From: Symsagittifera roscoffensis
Lineage: Eukaryota; Xenacoelomorpha; Acoela; Convolutidae
Direction: 5' to 3'
NCBI RefSeq assembly: GCF_963678635.1
Contig: NC_087064.1
Location: 23,984,539-24,048,538 of the forward strand
Length of the DNA stretch: 64,000 nt
Shown in pieces: positions 1 to 11,216 of the stretch; the stretch's first letter is position 1; every line of letters starts with the position of its first letter. The position numbers and the translations under genes are program-made. Under the pieces are notes generated by a model. It searched no databases. It saw only the letters and a program-made list of their open reading frames with translations, and was not told the DNA's origin.

Positions 1-236
1 ACTCCGTGTGCGTTGTTGGAGTTCAACCGACCTACTTAATTTCCCCACCCCATTGGTTCAAGTGAATCTAAGCCGTTTCAGCTCGTCCGATTATTGACTT
101 CGTTGCGCGACACTAATGTTAAGTGGCCAGGTACGGTGATATTAAGTGAGTTACGTTGAATTCTTTCATCCTCAGGTTTACTCCGTGTGCGTTGTTGGAG
201 TTCAACCGACCTACTTAATTTCCCCACCCCATTGGT
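1..236 (+). repeat. 57-bp direct repeat, two copies 179 bp apart
   Basis: Bases 1-57 and 180-236 are identical, beginning ACTCCGTGTGCGTTG and ending CCCCATTGGT. The copy at position 1 is cut by the window edge and could extend further left. Repeats of this kind are common in LTRs and 5' leaders, where they may hold promoter or packaging signals; no function can be read here. Confidence 0.9.
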
Positions 237-477
237 ACTTTAGCGTAACGTAGCCGTCGCATAGGTCTCTTGAGTGTATGGTATTCATTCTAGGAGCTAG
301 TTCTCTAGATCACGCGCTCCGTACACTATCCGCGCCGTCTCAAAAGCGCGTGAAAGAGACTTGTTTCACAAAGCCCGGTTTAAGCTTGGACTTTAACGCC
401 AGGTAAAAGTATTTGTGGATTTACTTGAGTGAAAATACAGTTTTTCTGAGAGTCGTTTATTTCTGAAATTATTAAGC
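1..477 (+). other. 5' leader (possibly partial LTR) of the BEL/Pao element
   Basis: This non-coding stretch runs into the ATG of the BEL/Pao polyprotein at 478. It is less AT-rich than the rest of the window and holds a 57-bp direct repeat. The window starts inside it, so the LTR start and any target-site duplication cannot be seen. I found no clear tRNA primer-binding site, and the same sequence does not recur after the polyprotein, so LTR status is inferred. Confidence 0.5.
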
Positions 478-3400
478 ATGGAAGTTAAGTTTCAGAAGAA
501 AATTAAGAAGTTGTTTGAGAAACGTAGCAATCTCGAAAACGAACTTTATAAATGCCATGAAATAATTTTAGAATACATAGAGAGTCAGAGTCGTTGCTCA
601 AAAATTGATACTTATATTGAAAAATGTAGGAACTATATAGAACAAGCGGTCGAGATAAATACTGAGTTGATTGATATGGCTGCAAAAAGTGCCAATCCCG
701 ACGAATTGATACCGGCACAGGATATGTGGCTTCATAAGTTGACTCAAAGCAACGATAAAGTTCTGCAGGAAGCTATCACATATAAAACAAGTTTTGAGGC
801 AGTAACAGAGCCGGACAAAATAGATAGCAGCTCAAAAGTTTCTCATCATTCTGAAAAAAGTGAAAAACCCCGGTCGCATAAAACAGATACCCGCTCTAAG
901 TTGTCGCACCGAAGCAGCCGCCATCAGCAATCAGGTTCTCAGAAATCTAGTTATACCGCCGCTCCGTCGAAAACACTTTCTGAGAAAAAACGCGACTTAA
1001 TGATTTTAAAGAAACAACAAGAGGAACTTGAGAGGCAGGCAAAGGTATCATTAAGACTGAAAGAGCAGCAAAACAAGATGAAACAATATGTTTTAGAACA
1101 ACAAAGCAGTTTAGAGTTGGAAGAATTGGCTGAAGAACATAGGAAAAAACTGGCAGAAATTGAGTTGAAAGGGCTTGAGTTAGAAGATGAGTTGTCGGAA
1201 ATCAGCGAGAATGCTGAGGAAAGTGGTTTAACTCGAATCTCTCCACAACTAACAATAGACGAAAAGGATCGTACGCGTCACTGGGTCGAATCTGTCGACC
1301 ACAATCAGCCTGATGCTGTTGTAGTTCCCAATCAAGAGCAGCACGTTCGTTCAACAGCTCCTGAGGCAACTTATCCTGCATCAACAAATTACTTGGTCTC
1401 ATCAAGTTTTACAGGAGTGAATAATGGCCAGGCAGCTTCTAGTGATCCGGGATTGTATTACAGTAACCACATTCACGGACAACAACATAATTGGTCGAAT
1501 TTTGTTCGATCGCAGGTTTCCGTTAACAATCCAGTAGGGTTACAGCAGGTCATGCAACCTGTTTCCAATAATTTGCCTCAGCAAACTTTTTTGTCCACTC
1601 ATCCGGGGCTAGGCAATCCAAACACAGGTTCAGTAGTCCCGGTAACTTCTGAAAACTATTTTGCTCCGCCATCATCTGCAGAAGTTCCTTCTGGTGTAAC
1701 ACCGTTTGTTCCTGCATCAACAGCAGTTAATCATGTTTCTTTAAGTCATCACACTGCAGGATCAGTAGTAGCTGGCTACCAAGCACCTGTAGCCCCATCA
1801 CAACAACATATGGGTGTTCCCGTTAGTAGTTATAACTTTTCAAGTGACCACTACAATCCTTATAGTAATTTGTGGAGACCAGCTGTTGCTACCCCTTTAA
1901 TGTCAACTCAACAGCACTACGTTCCTTCGACAACTGTTTTTTCCGCAGTAACTCCGATTGTTCCTACGAATAATTTTGTTCCTTATACAAGTGGAGGGAC
2001 TGTGTTCTTTGCGCAGCCTGAGAACTTTTCACAAGCTAATCAACCGTTCGTTCCTGATTGTCACGGTAACTCTTCGAATTACACAGAGCCAACTCCCGGT
2101 AATTCACCTGGTGCAGACGTCGAGCGTCCACTTTCGACACGAGAGTTGGTTAATATACTCATGCACAGCCGAAAAGATCATCTCCCTGAGTGGAAGCTGA
2201 CCCAGTTCGATGGCAACCCACTTAATTGGCATGAGTGGTTTGGGCAATTCACATCGACGGTCGATTCAGCCATACTCAGTGACGATGAAAAGCTTACCTA
2301 TCTGAAAACGCTCGTAGTGGGTAAAGCAAAATCCGCAATCGCTGAGTATAGCTATAGCGGAGTACTATATAAAGACGCATTAGCAACTCTTCAAAGAAAA
2401 TTCGGGCAGCCGCATGCTGTAGTAGGGGCTCACCTAGATAAATTGAGTAATTTTCCGCCGCTGAAAATGCATAACTCGGAAAATGTAATTGGATTTTCCT
2501 CTGCAATTTCTGGACTTGTTGCCGTATTCAAGTCTCTTTCTTTTAACGACGACCTGAAAAGTGTTAACTTACTGAATCAGGCTGTGAGTAAGCTTCCCCC
2601 GAACCTTAAGGAGGCATGGTCGATGCAAACCGTAAGACGCCAATGGCATAGACCAACTCTGCTAGATTTCAATGAATGGCTCAAAGAAAAAGCGGAGGGT
2701 CATGAGAGGCTGAAAACGATCAATTCTAAGGGTAAGTCTGAAGAACCAGTTAAACAAAAAGTAGTTACAAAAGTGCTTGCAGGTAACACTAAGGTAAGTT
2801 CTAAGGATGAGAAAAGTAGAGAAAAGACAAGGTTTCCTCCATGCTCGCTATGCAAAGGGCAGCATGCACTCTGGAACTGTTCCGTGTTCAAAGAGAAAAA
2901 CGCAACACAAAGGGCTAAATATGTAGCAGAACAAAAGCTCTGTTTTTCTTGTTTACAAGGCAACCATACCTTCCGAAAGTGCCAAAAGGCAAGAAAATGC
3001 CCAAAACAGGACTGTGAGAGCACTCACAATGTGCTTCTTCATGGAGCCGAGAAAGTTTTCCCGCCCAAAGAGGCCGACCGATCACCATCGACTCAAACTA
3101 ATACAAACACTACTTCTGCAAATAACGCAGCTTGTGTTAAACCTTGTGAGGGAACTGCAAAAGGTATTCTTCCCGTTGCGTTGGTAGATGTGTCCTCTGG
3201 TTCGGAAAATTCGAATGCACTAGCACTTTGTGACACCGGTTCCACTCATTCTTGGGTTTCCGCGGCACTCGTTGAACGTCTGAAATTAGTTGGTACGCCC
3301 GTAAATGTTACGACCGATGGTTTTAACTCAGCCAAGGTATCTAAAACTCAACGAGTTCACTTGAAAGTTTCCGCAAAGCCCAATGAAAGTGAATTTTTGT

Positions 3401-6400
3401 TTTCGTTTGTCGCTTTCGTTAAGCACAACATGTATATAAGACCCGATGTTATAAACGTTTCCGAATTGCAGGTCAAATACCCGCAACTAGCCCCGTTAAA
3501 GACGACTGCGTATAATTACAAAGATATTGAGATAGTTATAGGACAGGACTTCTATCATGCGATAAGACCCCTCGAACATGTCTTCGGAGATGAACTTGAC
3601 TCACCGTGCGCCGTCCGACTTCCGATAGGTTGGGTCATTAGTGGTCCGTCTCCTGATCGTTCGTCCTTAAATTCTTCTTCCTTTAACTGCGTTACGGACG
3701 ATACTTCTCTGACCGACCAAATCAAAACTTGGTATGAGTTAGAGTCGTATGGTGCGTTCAAGCAAGTAGATGCCCGTTCCGCCGCAGACAAGCGTGCTTT
3801 GTCGATCCTAAAAACTGAAACCGTTCACGATGGTGAGCGTTACACTGTACCGATGCTGTGGAGTGATAATGATGTTAGCTTGCCTAACAATTATTATTCT
3901 TCATTAGCCCAATTAAAGTCGTTAGAGAAAAGATTAGATAAAGATCCGTTACTTCGCGAGAAGTATACCGAAACAATCAGAGAAGATATAAGTAAAGGAT
4001 ATGTCATAACCGTCAACCCGCACGATCCCAGCTCACGAGCCGAACGTGAGTGGTATCTTCCACACCATCCGGCTTTGAACCCGAACAAACCCGGCAAGGT
4101 GCGCCGTGTGCTCAATGGAGCATCCAAATTTCATGGCACTTCCTTAAATAGATCTCTCTTGGTTGGCCCGGATCTCCTTCAAAATCTTATTTTTGTACTG
4201 TTGAGGTTCCGTCAACACAAGTACGCCGTCTCAGCGGACATAGAAGGTATGTTCTTACAAGTTGGAGTACTTGCGCGAGATCAACCGTCTCTCCGTTTTT
4301 TGTGGCGGGAGGACCCCACTTCAAGTGTGGTGGTTCACCAATACACCCGTCATATTTTTGGCGCTCGTGATTCGCCAACTTGTGCGAATTTCGCGCTACA
4401 AAAAACTGCTTCTGATAATCAAACTGAATACCCCGAAGCCGCTTCAGCCGTTGTCCAGAAGTTTTACATGGACGACTATCTTGACTCGTTCGAAAATACC
4501 GCTGACGCTCTTAGCCTAAGTAAAGACTTAGTCGCAATGCTCAAATTAGGTGGGTTTAACCTGACAAAGTTTGTTAGCAATGTACCCGAAGTTACAACCG
4601 CTCTTAATCCGGACAACCGTGAGTCCAACCCGTCAGTTAAGGATATTTGTAAGAGTCCAGACCAATCGTCGCATGTTCTTGGTCTCAGGTGGGATCATGT
4701 AAAAGATACCCTAGTAGTAAGTAGAGGTGTTGATCGACCACTAGATGAAGCAATTACTCAACGCACCGTGTTGAGTTTTGTTTCCTCAGTTTTTGATCCA
4801 ATAGGACTGGTAGCTCCATATACTGTGAAAGCGCGCCTTTTACTAAAAGACATATGGAGAATCAGTGGTCAAAAGTGGGATGATGATCTCCCAGAGGAAA
4901 TTAAACAACAATTTCTAGATTGGCACTCAGGACTTCCACTATTAGGTACTCTGACGATACCTCGTAGCTACTTTACCGAACCGTTCGACCGCTGTGAACT
5001 TCACACGTTCGGTGATAGTTCGCAGGACGTTTTTTGCGCCGTATCGTTTCTCCGAGCCCGACTTGCTAAATCGCAAAAGACTGAGTTAGCTTTTGTATTT
5101 GGGAAAGCCCGTGTAGCGCCTATGAAGATGCTCTCCATTCCCAAGTTAGAGCTTCAGGCTGCTCTGCTTGCGACTCGACTCAAAGAAGAGATTTTGAAAG
5201 CGCTTACTTTCAAAGTAAGCAATGTATTCATGTGGACTGATTCTACCACCGTTCTCCAGTGGCTTAACTCGTGCAACAAACTTCCTGTGTTTGTTGGAAA
5301 CCGCACTGGTGAAATCTTGGAGTCCACCACCATTGATCAATGGAATCATGTACTCAGTGGTGATAACCCAGCTGATACCGGAACACGAGGGATTTCTTCG
5401 GAAGCCCTCAAGGATAGCAGCTGGGTTAGAGGCCCTAGTATATTGAGGACATGTGATTGGCCATTCAAGCCGAACACTGATGTCATCAAAAAGATCCAAT
5501 TAAAAGGCCCACTCTGTGACATTGATACATGCCTTGAGACTGCATCTACGTTTGTTGTTGATGCTTCATCTGAGAAAGCGCCGTCGATCCGTCTGTTTAA
5601 AAATTGGGATAAATTCAGCTCAATTGTAAAGTACAAACGTGTTTTAGCGTTTATGCTTCGTGTGCTACCATCGCATAAACACTTCCGTACAAAAACGCTT
5701 GAAATAACCGACCCGTCCGAGTTAGATATTGCCGAGCAGAAGCTCATTTATCTCGCTCAGTCCGAATCATTTCCTGCCGAAGTGAAAATACTTCAGTCCG
5801 ATAAACTGATAACAAAGAAAAGTCGGATTGCTAAATATTCTCCGTTCATCGGCCCAGCTGGCATCCTGCGTTCAACTGGACGTATCAGCCGTCTTGTTGA
5901 TACCGACTTTGATAGCAAACATCCAATAATACTGGATGGTCGACACCGAGTTGCTCATATGTTGATTAGGCATATGCACTTTCAACATGCACATCAGGGG
6001 TTGGATTACATGCGTGCTGTAGTTCAGTTGAAATACATTGTTCTGAAGTTGCGCTGGTTACTTGGGAACATCGAAAATACTTGCATAACATGCCGTAAGC
6101 GCAAAGCAAAAACAGTTGTGCCCATTATGTCTGACCTACCGATTGAAAGACTGGGTTACAAGCAGCCTCCCTTCACCAACACAGGTGTTGATTACTTTGG
6201 CCCGTTTCAAGTGCCAATACGCCGCAGTACCGAAAAGAGATGGGGTTTCCTATTTACCTGCCTCACGACTCGAGCAGTTCACATCGAGTTAGTTCCATCT
6301 CTCGATACTAGTTCCTGCGTCATGGGCGTAGAGCGATTTATTGCAAGGCGAGGTACCCCCAAAACCATTCTTTCTGACAATGGCACGAATTTTGTCGGTG

Positions 6401-7089
6401 CTCAAAAGGAGCTCCTATCCTGTGTCCAAAATTGGAACAAAGTCGCCCCGGCCGTTTTCGTCCACAAAGACATTAAGTGGAAGTTTAACCCGCCCAGTGC
6501 CCCTCATCACGGTGGCGCCTGGGAGCGGCTAGTGAGAAGTGTTAAGCGAGTGTTGTACGATATATTAGGCAACAGGAGATTAACTGAGGAAGTTCTAGGA
6601 ACAACGCTCTGCCTAGTTGAACAATTACTTAACGCAAGACCGATAACAGCCGTTAGTTCCGATCCGCTAGATCTAGAGGCGCTGACCCCGAATCATTTTA
6701 TCCTTGGTCAACACGCAGCGAGTTTTCCGTCGCTAAGTTTCGAAGAAAACTTCGACCATAAGAAGCGGTTCGCCAGAGCGCAATCATACGCTAACGCAAT
6801 ATGGACACGGTGGATGCGGGAATACGTTCCTTCCCTCAATAGGAGGGCAAAGTGGCACAACCAGTCAGACGTTAAGTTGAAAGCCGGCGACTTGGTTTGG
6901 GTCATAGAGCCTGACACTCCACGTGGACATTATCCACTCGCACGTATTCTAAGACTGCACTATGGCAAGGACGGATGCGCGCGATCCGCCGACATAAAGA
7001 CCGTTACGAGCGAACTGACCCGCCCGACCGTAAAGCTCGCTCCCGTTCTTCCTTGTTTAGGGGTGGAGGATGTTGCAGCGCAAATATAA
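478..7089 (+). CDS. BEL/Pao retrotransposon gag-pol polyprotein, intact frame
   Basis: A single open frame of 2203 codons encodes the complete machinery of a BEL/Pao LTR retrotransposon. Residues 1-250 are charged and coiled-coil-like, and about 290-560 are rich in S, P, Q and V. Residues 563-665 match the gag-type DUF1759 region. Cys/His zinc-knuckle clusters lie at about 785-857. The aspartic protease DTGS motif is near residue 918. Reverse transcriptase spans about 1200-1400 with YMDD near 1330, followed by the family-specific region near 1430-1465 (SVFDPIGLVAPY) and an RNase H start near 1508 (HTFGDSS). The integrase has an H2C2 zinc-binding part (about 1815-1875), a catalytic triad readable as D1904, D1967 and E2016, and a DUF5641-like C-terminus. 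No envelope gene follows. There are no internal stops, so the copy is probably recent. The N-terminal 560 residues before DUF1759 look unusually long. Confidence 0.95.
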   Translation: MEVKFQKKIKKLFEKRSNLENELYKCHEIILEYIESQSRCSKIDTYIEKCRNYIEQAVEINTELIDMAAKSANPDELIPAQDMWLHKLTQSNDKVLQEAITYKTSFEAVTEPDKIDSSSKVSHHSEKSEKPRSHKTDTRSKLSHRSSRHQQSGSQKSSYTAAPSKTLSEKKRDLMILKKQQEELERQAKVSLRLKEQQNKMKQYVLEQQSSLELEELAEEHRKKLAEIELKGLELEDELSEISENAEESGLTRISPQLTIDEKDRTRHWVESVDHNQPDAVVVPNQEQHVRSTAPEATYPASTNYLVSSSFTGVNNGQAASSDPGLYYSNHIHGQQHNWSNFVRSQVSVNNPVGLQQVMQPVSNNLPQQTFLSTHPGLGNPNTGSVVPVTSENYFAPPSSAEVPSGVTPFVPASTAVNHVSLSHHTAGSVVAGYQAPVAPSQQHMGVPVSSYNFSSDHYNPYSNLWRPAVATPLMSTQQHYVPSTTVFSAVTPIVPTNNFVPYTSGGTVFFAQPENFSQANQPFVPDCHGNSSNYTEPTPGNSPGADVERPLSTRELVNILMHSRKDHLPEWKLTQFDGNPLNWHEWFGQFTSTVDSAILSDDEKLTYLKTLVVGKAKSAIAEYSYSGVLYKDALATLQRKFGQPHAVVGAHLDKLSNFPPLKMHNSENVIGFSSAISGLVAVFKSLSFNDDLKSVNLLNQAVSKLPPNLKEAWSMQTVRRQWHRPTLLDFNEWLKEKAEGHERLKTINSKGKSEEPVKQKVVTKVLAGNTKVSSKDEKSREKTRFPPCSLCKGQHALWNCSVFKEKNATQRAKYVAEQKLCFSCLQGNHTFRKCQKARKCPKQDCESTHNVLLHGAEKVFPPKEADRSPSTQTNTNTTSANNAACVKPCEGTAKGILPVALVDVSSGSENSNALALCDTGSTHSWVSAALVERLKLVGTPVNVTTDGFNSAKVSKTQRVHLKVSAKPNESEFLFSFVAFVKHNMYIRPDVINVSELQVKYPQLAPLKTTAYNYKDIEIVIGQDFYHAIRPLEHVFGDELDSPCAVRLPIGWVISGPSPDRSSLNSSSFNCVTDDTSLTDQIKTWYELESYGAFKQVDARSAADKRALSILKTETVHDGERYTVPMLWSDNDVSLPNNYYSSLAQLKSLEKRLDKDPLLREKYTETIREDISKGYVITVNPHDPSSRAEREWYLPHHPALNPNKPGKVRRVLNGASKFHGTSLNRSLLVGPDLLQNLIFVLLRFRQHKYAVSADIEGMFLQVGVLARDQPSLRFLWREDPTSSVVVHQYTRHIFGARDSPTCANFALQKTASDNQTEYPEAASAVVQKFYMDDYLDSFENTADALSLSKDLVAMLKLGGFNLTKFVSNVPEVTTALNPDNRESNPSVKDICKSPDQSSHVLGLRWDHVKDTLVVSRGVDRPLDEAITQRTVLSFVSSVFDPIGLVAPYTVKARLLLKDIWRISGQKWDDDLPEEIKQQFLDWHSGLPLLGTLTIPRSYFTEPFDRCELHTFGDSSQDVFCAVSFLRARLAKSQKTELAFVFGKARVAPMKMLSIPKLELQAALLATRLKEEILKALTFKVSNVFMWTDSTTVLQWLNSCNKLPVFVGNRTGEILESTTIDQWNHVLSGDNPADTGTRGISSEALKDSSWVRGPSILRTCDWPFKPNTDVIKKIQLKGPLCDIDTCLETASTFVVDASSEKAPSIRLFKNWDKFSSIVKYKRVLAFMLRVLPSHKHFRTKTLEITDPSELDIAEQKLIYLAQSESFPAEVKILQSDKLITKKSRIAKYSPFIGPAGILRSTGRISRLVDTDFDSKHPIILDGRHRVAHMLIRHMHFQHAHQGLDYMRAVVQLKYIVLKLRWLLGNIENTCITCRKRKAKTVVPIMSDLPIERLGYKQPPFTNTGVDYFGPFQVPIRRSTEKRWGFLFTCLTTRAVHIELVPSLDTSSCVMGVERFIARRGTPKTILSDNGTNFVGAQKELLSCVQNWNKVAPAVFVHKDIKWKFNPPSAPHHGGAWERLVRSVKRVLYDILGNRRLTEEVLGTTLCLVEQLLNARPITAVSSDPLDLEALTPNHFILGQHAASFPSLSFEENFDHKKRFARAQSYANAIWTRWMREYVPSLNRRAKWHNQSDVKLKAGDLVWVIEPDTPRGHYPLARILRLHYGKDGCARSADIKTVTSELTRPTVKLAPVLPCLGVEDVAAQI

Positions 7090-8158
7090 AACAATAGTAC
7101 AAATGCATATACACTCAAATGTAAGCGAGAGTATAAGTGCATATAAAGTTGAACCAAAATGTAAATGCATATAGGGACAGTAGCCAAACGTATACGTGGT
7201 GCGTCCCGGCGGGTTCGGCGCCGGTTCGAATCCCGACTAGGTCATTTCCTTTCTAGAACTCAAATGTGCACCGAACCTGATGGGATGCTCCGTAACCAGG
7301 TTCGGTCCCCCCAAAACCAATTTTAACCGTCTTTTCGCTCTAATTTGGTTCAGCCTTGATTAAGGCTGACCTTTAAAAAGAGCAATTTGTCTCAAGGACA
7401 AATACTGGCCATTTTTGCAGCTTGCTTTGAGTTATGCAGTTTTTTGTGGCCGATGTTACCGATGATAAAGCTTGTTGAAAATTATAAATTATCGTTATAT
7501 TTTCAAACTTCCGGAGTTATTTTGCCGAGAAAATACTCATTAATTAAAGTGTTTGAAAAACGTTTTTTATATAATCGTGGAGATTTACGCGCACAAAAAC
7601 AAACACAAAAGAAAGCATGCTTTTGGTACTATTTGTGTGAATCAATAAAAATCATCGACCGATAGAAGGTACAGTTTTAAAAGGCACATTTTGCCACATG
7701 TTTCAGCAAACAAAACATAATTTTGTTGCTTGTTCATCAAGGTAAATAATCAAACGTTTAACAATTAATCCTGCTTGCTGAAAAATGCTATCTAAAACCA
7801 TATCTTCAGATTTTTTCTCCAAAATTTATACAAAAGGAGCTAAAAATTACTTGGAGCTAAATAGGAACTAACGTCAAATTGATTATATTTTTATAAACCA
7901 TCCGCCAATCCCTAGGAATTTATCTGATAGCACGTGTAAGCCTAAATCGAAACTTTTTTTTACAAGGTGCAGGCTCAAAAAATTAGTTATCATATAAGAG
8001 CTATATTACAAATTTAAACCACTTTTTTATCTTTAGTGAGAGTTGCCTTTTATATGTGAGTTCTGGCCAAGTTATGTTTCAATCTTAGTCTGGAAACGAT
8101 CTTGAATGACAATTGACATTGACAGTTACTGTTTTCAATATGTCGTTTCGCTACACGA
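7090..8158. other. Intergenic DNA after the BEL element, with tRNA-like piece and hairpin
   Basis: No gene is visible. A tRNA B-box-like match (GGTTCGAATCC, 7223-7233, + strand) lies about 135 bp after the polyprotein stop. A 10-bp perfect inverted repeat (ACCGAACCTG at 7270-7279, CAGGTTCGGT at 7297-7306) follows. I could not find a 3' LTR matching bases 1-477, so the BEL copy may be truncated here. The rest, from about 7330, is AT-rich and unremarkable. Confidence 0.6.
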
Positions 8159-10473
8159 ATGGAAATGCCCAAATTCACTGGTCGCAATGGGATTTCAACC
8201 GGACTGAAAACCCTCTTTGAGCCCGAAAAAGGTTCAGACATTTCACATCTTCCGATTTCAGAACAACTGCGCTATTACAAGAAGCCAAACTTGCTGAAAA
8301 CAAAACTGTTCAACATAAGCCGACGATGCTGGGGAGCAAATGCACCGAATATTGTTCGAACGAGAGCCGCCCTTGCCCGGGACGACCTGCCGAGCCAAAC
8401 TGAAGACTCAAAGTTAAAACAAATTCAAAGTGGAAGCTCGCACGGCATCTGCGAGGATCACATTCGGGAGTTTGTCGACCAAAACTCTTCGGAAAATTTT
8501 TCAATAAACCGCCAAAGTGTACAACACCAAAATGTAGCGCAAAAATCAATTTCAAACTTTAACGTTGAAATCGAGCAAGCGAAACGAGAAGAAAACTACC
8601 AAAAATGGATCAAAAATAGGATGCAGCTCAGAAAAGATATTGACAACATCGTCAATTACGAAGAAATGGCAAGACGGCCCGATAAAAACCCACTTCAAGC
8701 ACTTGTTGCGCAACGCTTTATGGAATGGAAATTTCCGACCCATGCAGCAAACACGCCGAGAAGAAAACTAACAAAAGCCGAGTCCGATTCGGAGGAAGAG
8801 TTGCCGACGATAGAAAGACCAATTCCTGAGTTGTACAACAGTTTGGAACAGTATTTGAAACTGAACAGTTTAAGATGGGTGGATCTGTTTGCCAAAATTG
8901 ACCGCGAGAAAAGCTGGAACTGGATTCTGATAATATAAAAAACCTGCTGGATGACATAGGTGCAAGAGTTTCAAAAAGCGAGGTTCACGACTTTGTTTCT
9001 TTTTTCGACGAAAGAGGCAAAGGAAAATTGAGTTACAAAGATTTAATGTCGAAGCGAAATGCATTATCAGCAAATGAAAAGCAAAAAAGAATAACTGGCT
9101 TCAATAGCAGAAAACGCGATAATGATGTTAGAAAACCTCGATTAAATCATCGAAAACTGATATTAGATACAAATTGCAAAAGCAGACAATCGAATAATGA
9201 GTTTTTAGAAACCGAAAACTCAGAGGGGATCAAAAGCTATCAAAATGATAAACCAAGAAAGGGGAGTAAGAAAACTGAGTGCGCGACAATTGGCGACAAA
9301 AACGTGGCAGTTTTTGCGGCTTACGAAGATGACCCAAATCTGTACAAAATGGAGTTATTAACATTAAAAAATATCCACTCTAGAACGTCAAAAAATAGTC
9401 ATAGAAAATCAATTCAATCCGTAAAACTGTCGGTTTTCAGCAATGATTCAAATCGACAAGCAAATCGAAAAATTACGACTCAAAAAGATCACGAGGAGGT
9501 CGAAAAGCGTGAAAAAGTGTTACGACCTCTTTATCAAAAGTTGCCAAAGAAACTTCAACCAGTTTCAAAAACAAGTTATGAAAACACAGGCAAGCTGAAG
9601 GTAATTTCAGATTCAAAGTTAGCCAGTGAGAATTGGCCTTTTTATCCTGGAAATGTTGAAACAACAAGCAACATGGAAAAAAATACCCAAAAAGTTAAAT
9701 TAGAAAAACTTGAGTCCAAAAGGTATCGCGAAGTGACGTTCACGTCTTTGAATTCGGAAGCAGCAAATAATAATGATGTTCATTTAGCCTTCCGGAAACG
9801 TTGTTGGGAAGATTTCAATAAAATCAAAGAAATGTTTGAAGAAAAAGGTATAATAATGTCAGAAAAGGCACTGGAACGAGCACTGTTATACCCGCGTGAA
9901 AAAACAGAAGCACAACTGAACAGAATAGTTAAAATTCCTAGACGTCAAGAAATTCCCGCTGAATTACAAGCAACTAAGCAAACAACTATCAATCTTGATG
10001 ATTCTCAAGATTCGCTTGTTTTGCCCAAAAAATCTCAGAGTCAAATCAGCGAATTGAAAACCGAGTCAAATGTCGACTTAAATTCTGCGTCAAAACTCGG
10101 TCATTACTACACTCCTAAAACAGCTTCAGATATCGAGTCTGAAGATTACCGGTTAACTAAGCCTAAAAGATTAGGCCAACATTTCAACCCTTATTATCTG
10201 TACCCCAAGCAGAAAAGGCCTTCTTCGTTTGGCGGAGTCGAGGAACTATCAACTGGCACAAAGCTCATTAAGCCTAAGACTGATTGCTGGATGACATTCG
10301 ACGAATATGTACAATTTTGCAAAGGACTCAACACGCGAGATCAATTTATATCAGCACCAAACAAGGACGCATTTTGGCCTGGTTATATGCTCGATAAACT
10401 AGCCTTGGCATTCACAGGAAAAGAAAAAACATCCGACTCAATATTTCAAACTATTTCCAATGATTATCATTGA
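8159..10473 (+). CDS. EF-hand-containing protein, intronless, with one frameshift
   Basis: Two overlapping frames read as one protein of about 770 residues. Frame one starts at ATG 8159 and runs to a stop at 8936-8938. The second is in phase from about 8912 and ends at TGA 10471-10473. The switch falls in GAGAAAAGC near 8910, where one extra A would join them. This could be an assembly error or a real pseudogene mutation. Around the join the sequence looks like an EF-hand pair: a helix LFAKIDRE, then a second loop DERGKGKLSYKD (12 residues, missing some usual calcium ligands). The rest is basic and hydrophilic, with a conserved-looking C-terminal stretch near 10285-10430 (WMTFDEYVQF, WPGYMLDKLALAF). 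No signal peptide or membrane segment is seen. The layout recalls EFCAB12-type proteins, but I am not certain enough to name it. Confidence 0.6.
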
Positions 10474-11216
10474 GGATATAGAAAAAGTCGGTCAGTAAAA
10501 CATCCAATCCTTTACTGAGTCAGATAACTTTCATGGCCAGTTCACTTAAAGTATTAACAATTTGTTTGTCCAGAAAAACCGATGCGTTTTATCAGTTTGA
10601 TGTTACAGAACACTTGAAAACATAATTTGCTTGCATGAACTTTAGAAGATAAAAAATATTTTTATAATTATTATGTAGTTTTCATCAACTGTCCAACGAC
10701 AAAATTTCATACGAAAATTTGACATCCTGCAAAAATTTGATGGAAAAATTAACACTAGGTCCCAGAAAAGAAACTGTTGTAAGAAACGCAGAGTTTTGAT
10801 ATCATATCCAGTCTTTAGCTTAAAAGCAGTCTGGAAAATAGAATTAATCTAACAAGCTTTTCTCGACTTTTTTGGAAGATGTTTTTTTTGGTATCTCAAT
10901 TACGACTAAAAATGTTCTGTATAGCAATCAGAGTGCCCTAAGAATGGCCTCTTATAGTTTCAGTAAGAAAATTTGATAAGCTATAAACTTTAATTTTAAG
11001 CTGTTTGATTTCCTAACACTTGACTCTATAGCTGCTTCTACTTTCGTGGGTTCTTAAAATTGACCATATCTTCAGTGCAATCAAAACACGCATAATGAAA
11101 TTGAAGGAAATTGGACATAGGTTCTCGGAGCTTCATCATTTCTCAGCTGCACCGAATGTTTTTTTAATTTATAATTGAAACGTTATAACTTTTCGCGACC
11201 CAAATTAACTATGTTG
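10474..11216. other. Intergenic, no recognisable feature
   Basis: AT-rich sequence following the EF-hand gene. I see no coding frame of note, no clear repeat and no RNA gene in it. It would contain the 3' UTR of that gene if it is transcribed. Confidence 0.5.

Noticed and set aside
7190-7250. Possible tRNA gene on the plus strand.
   Set aside because: The B box is good, but acceptor, D and T stems do not pair properly.
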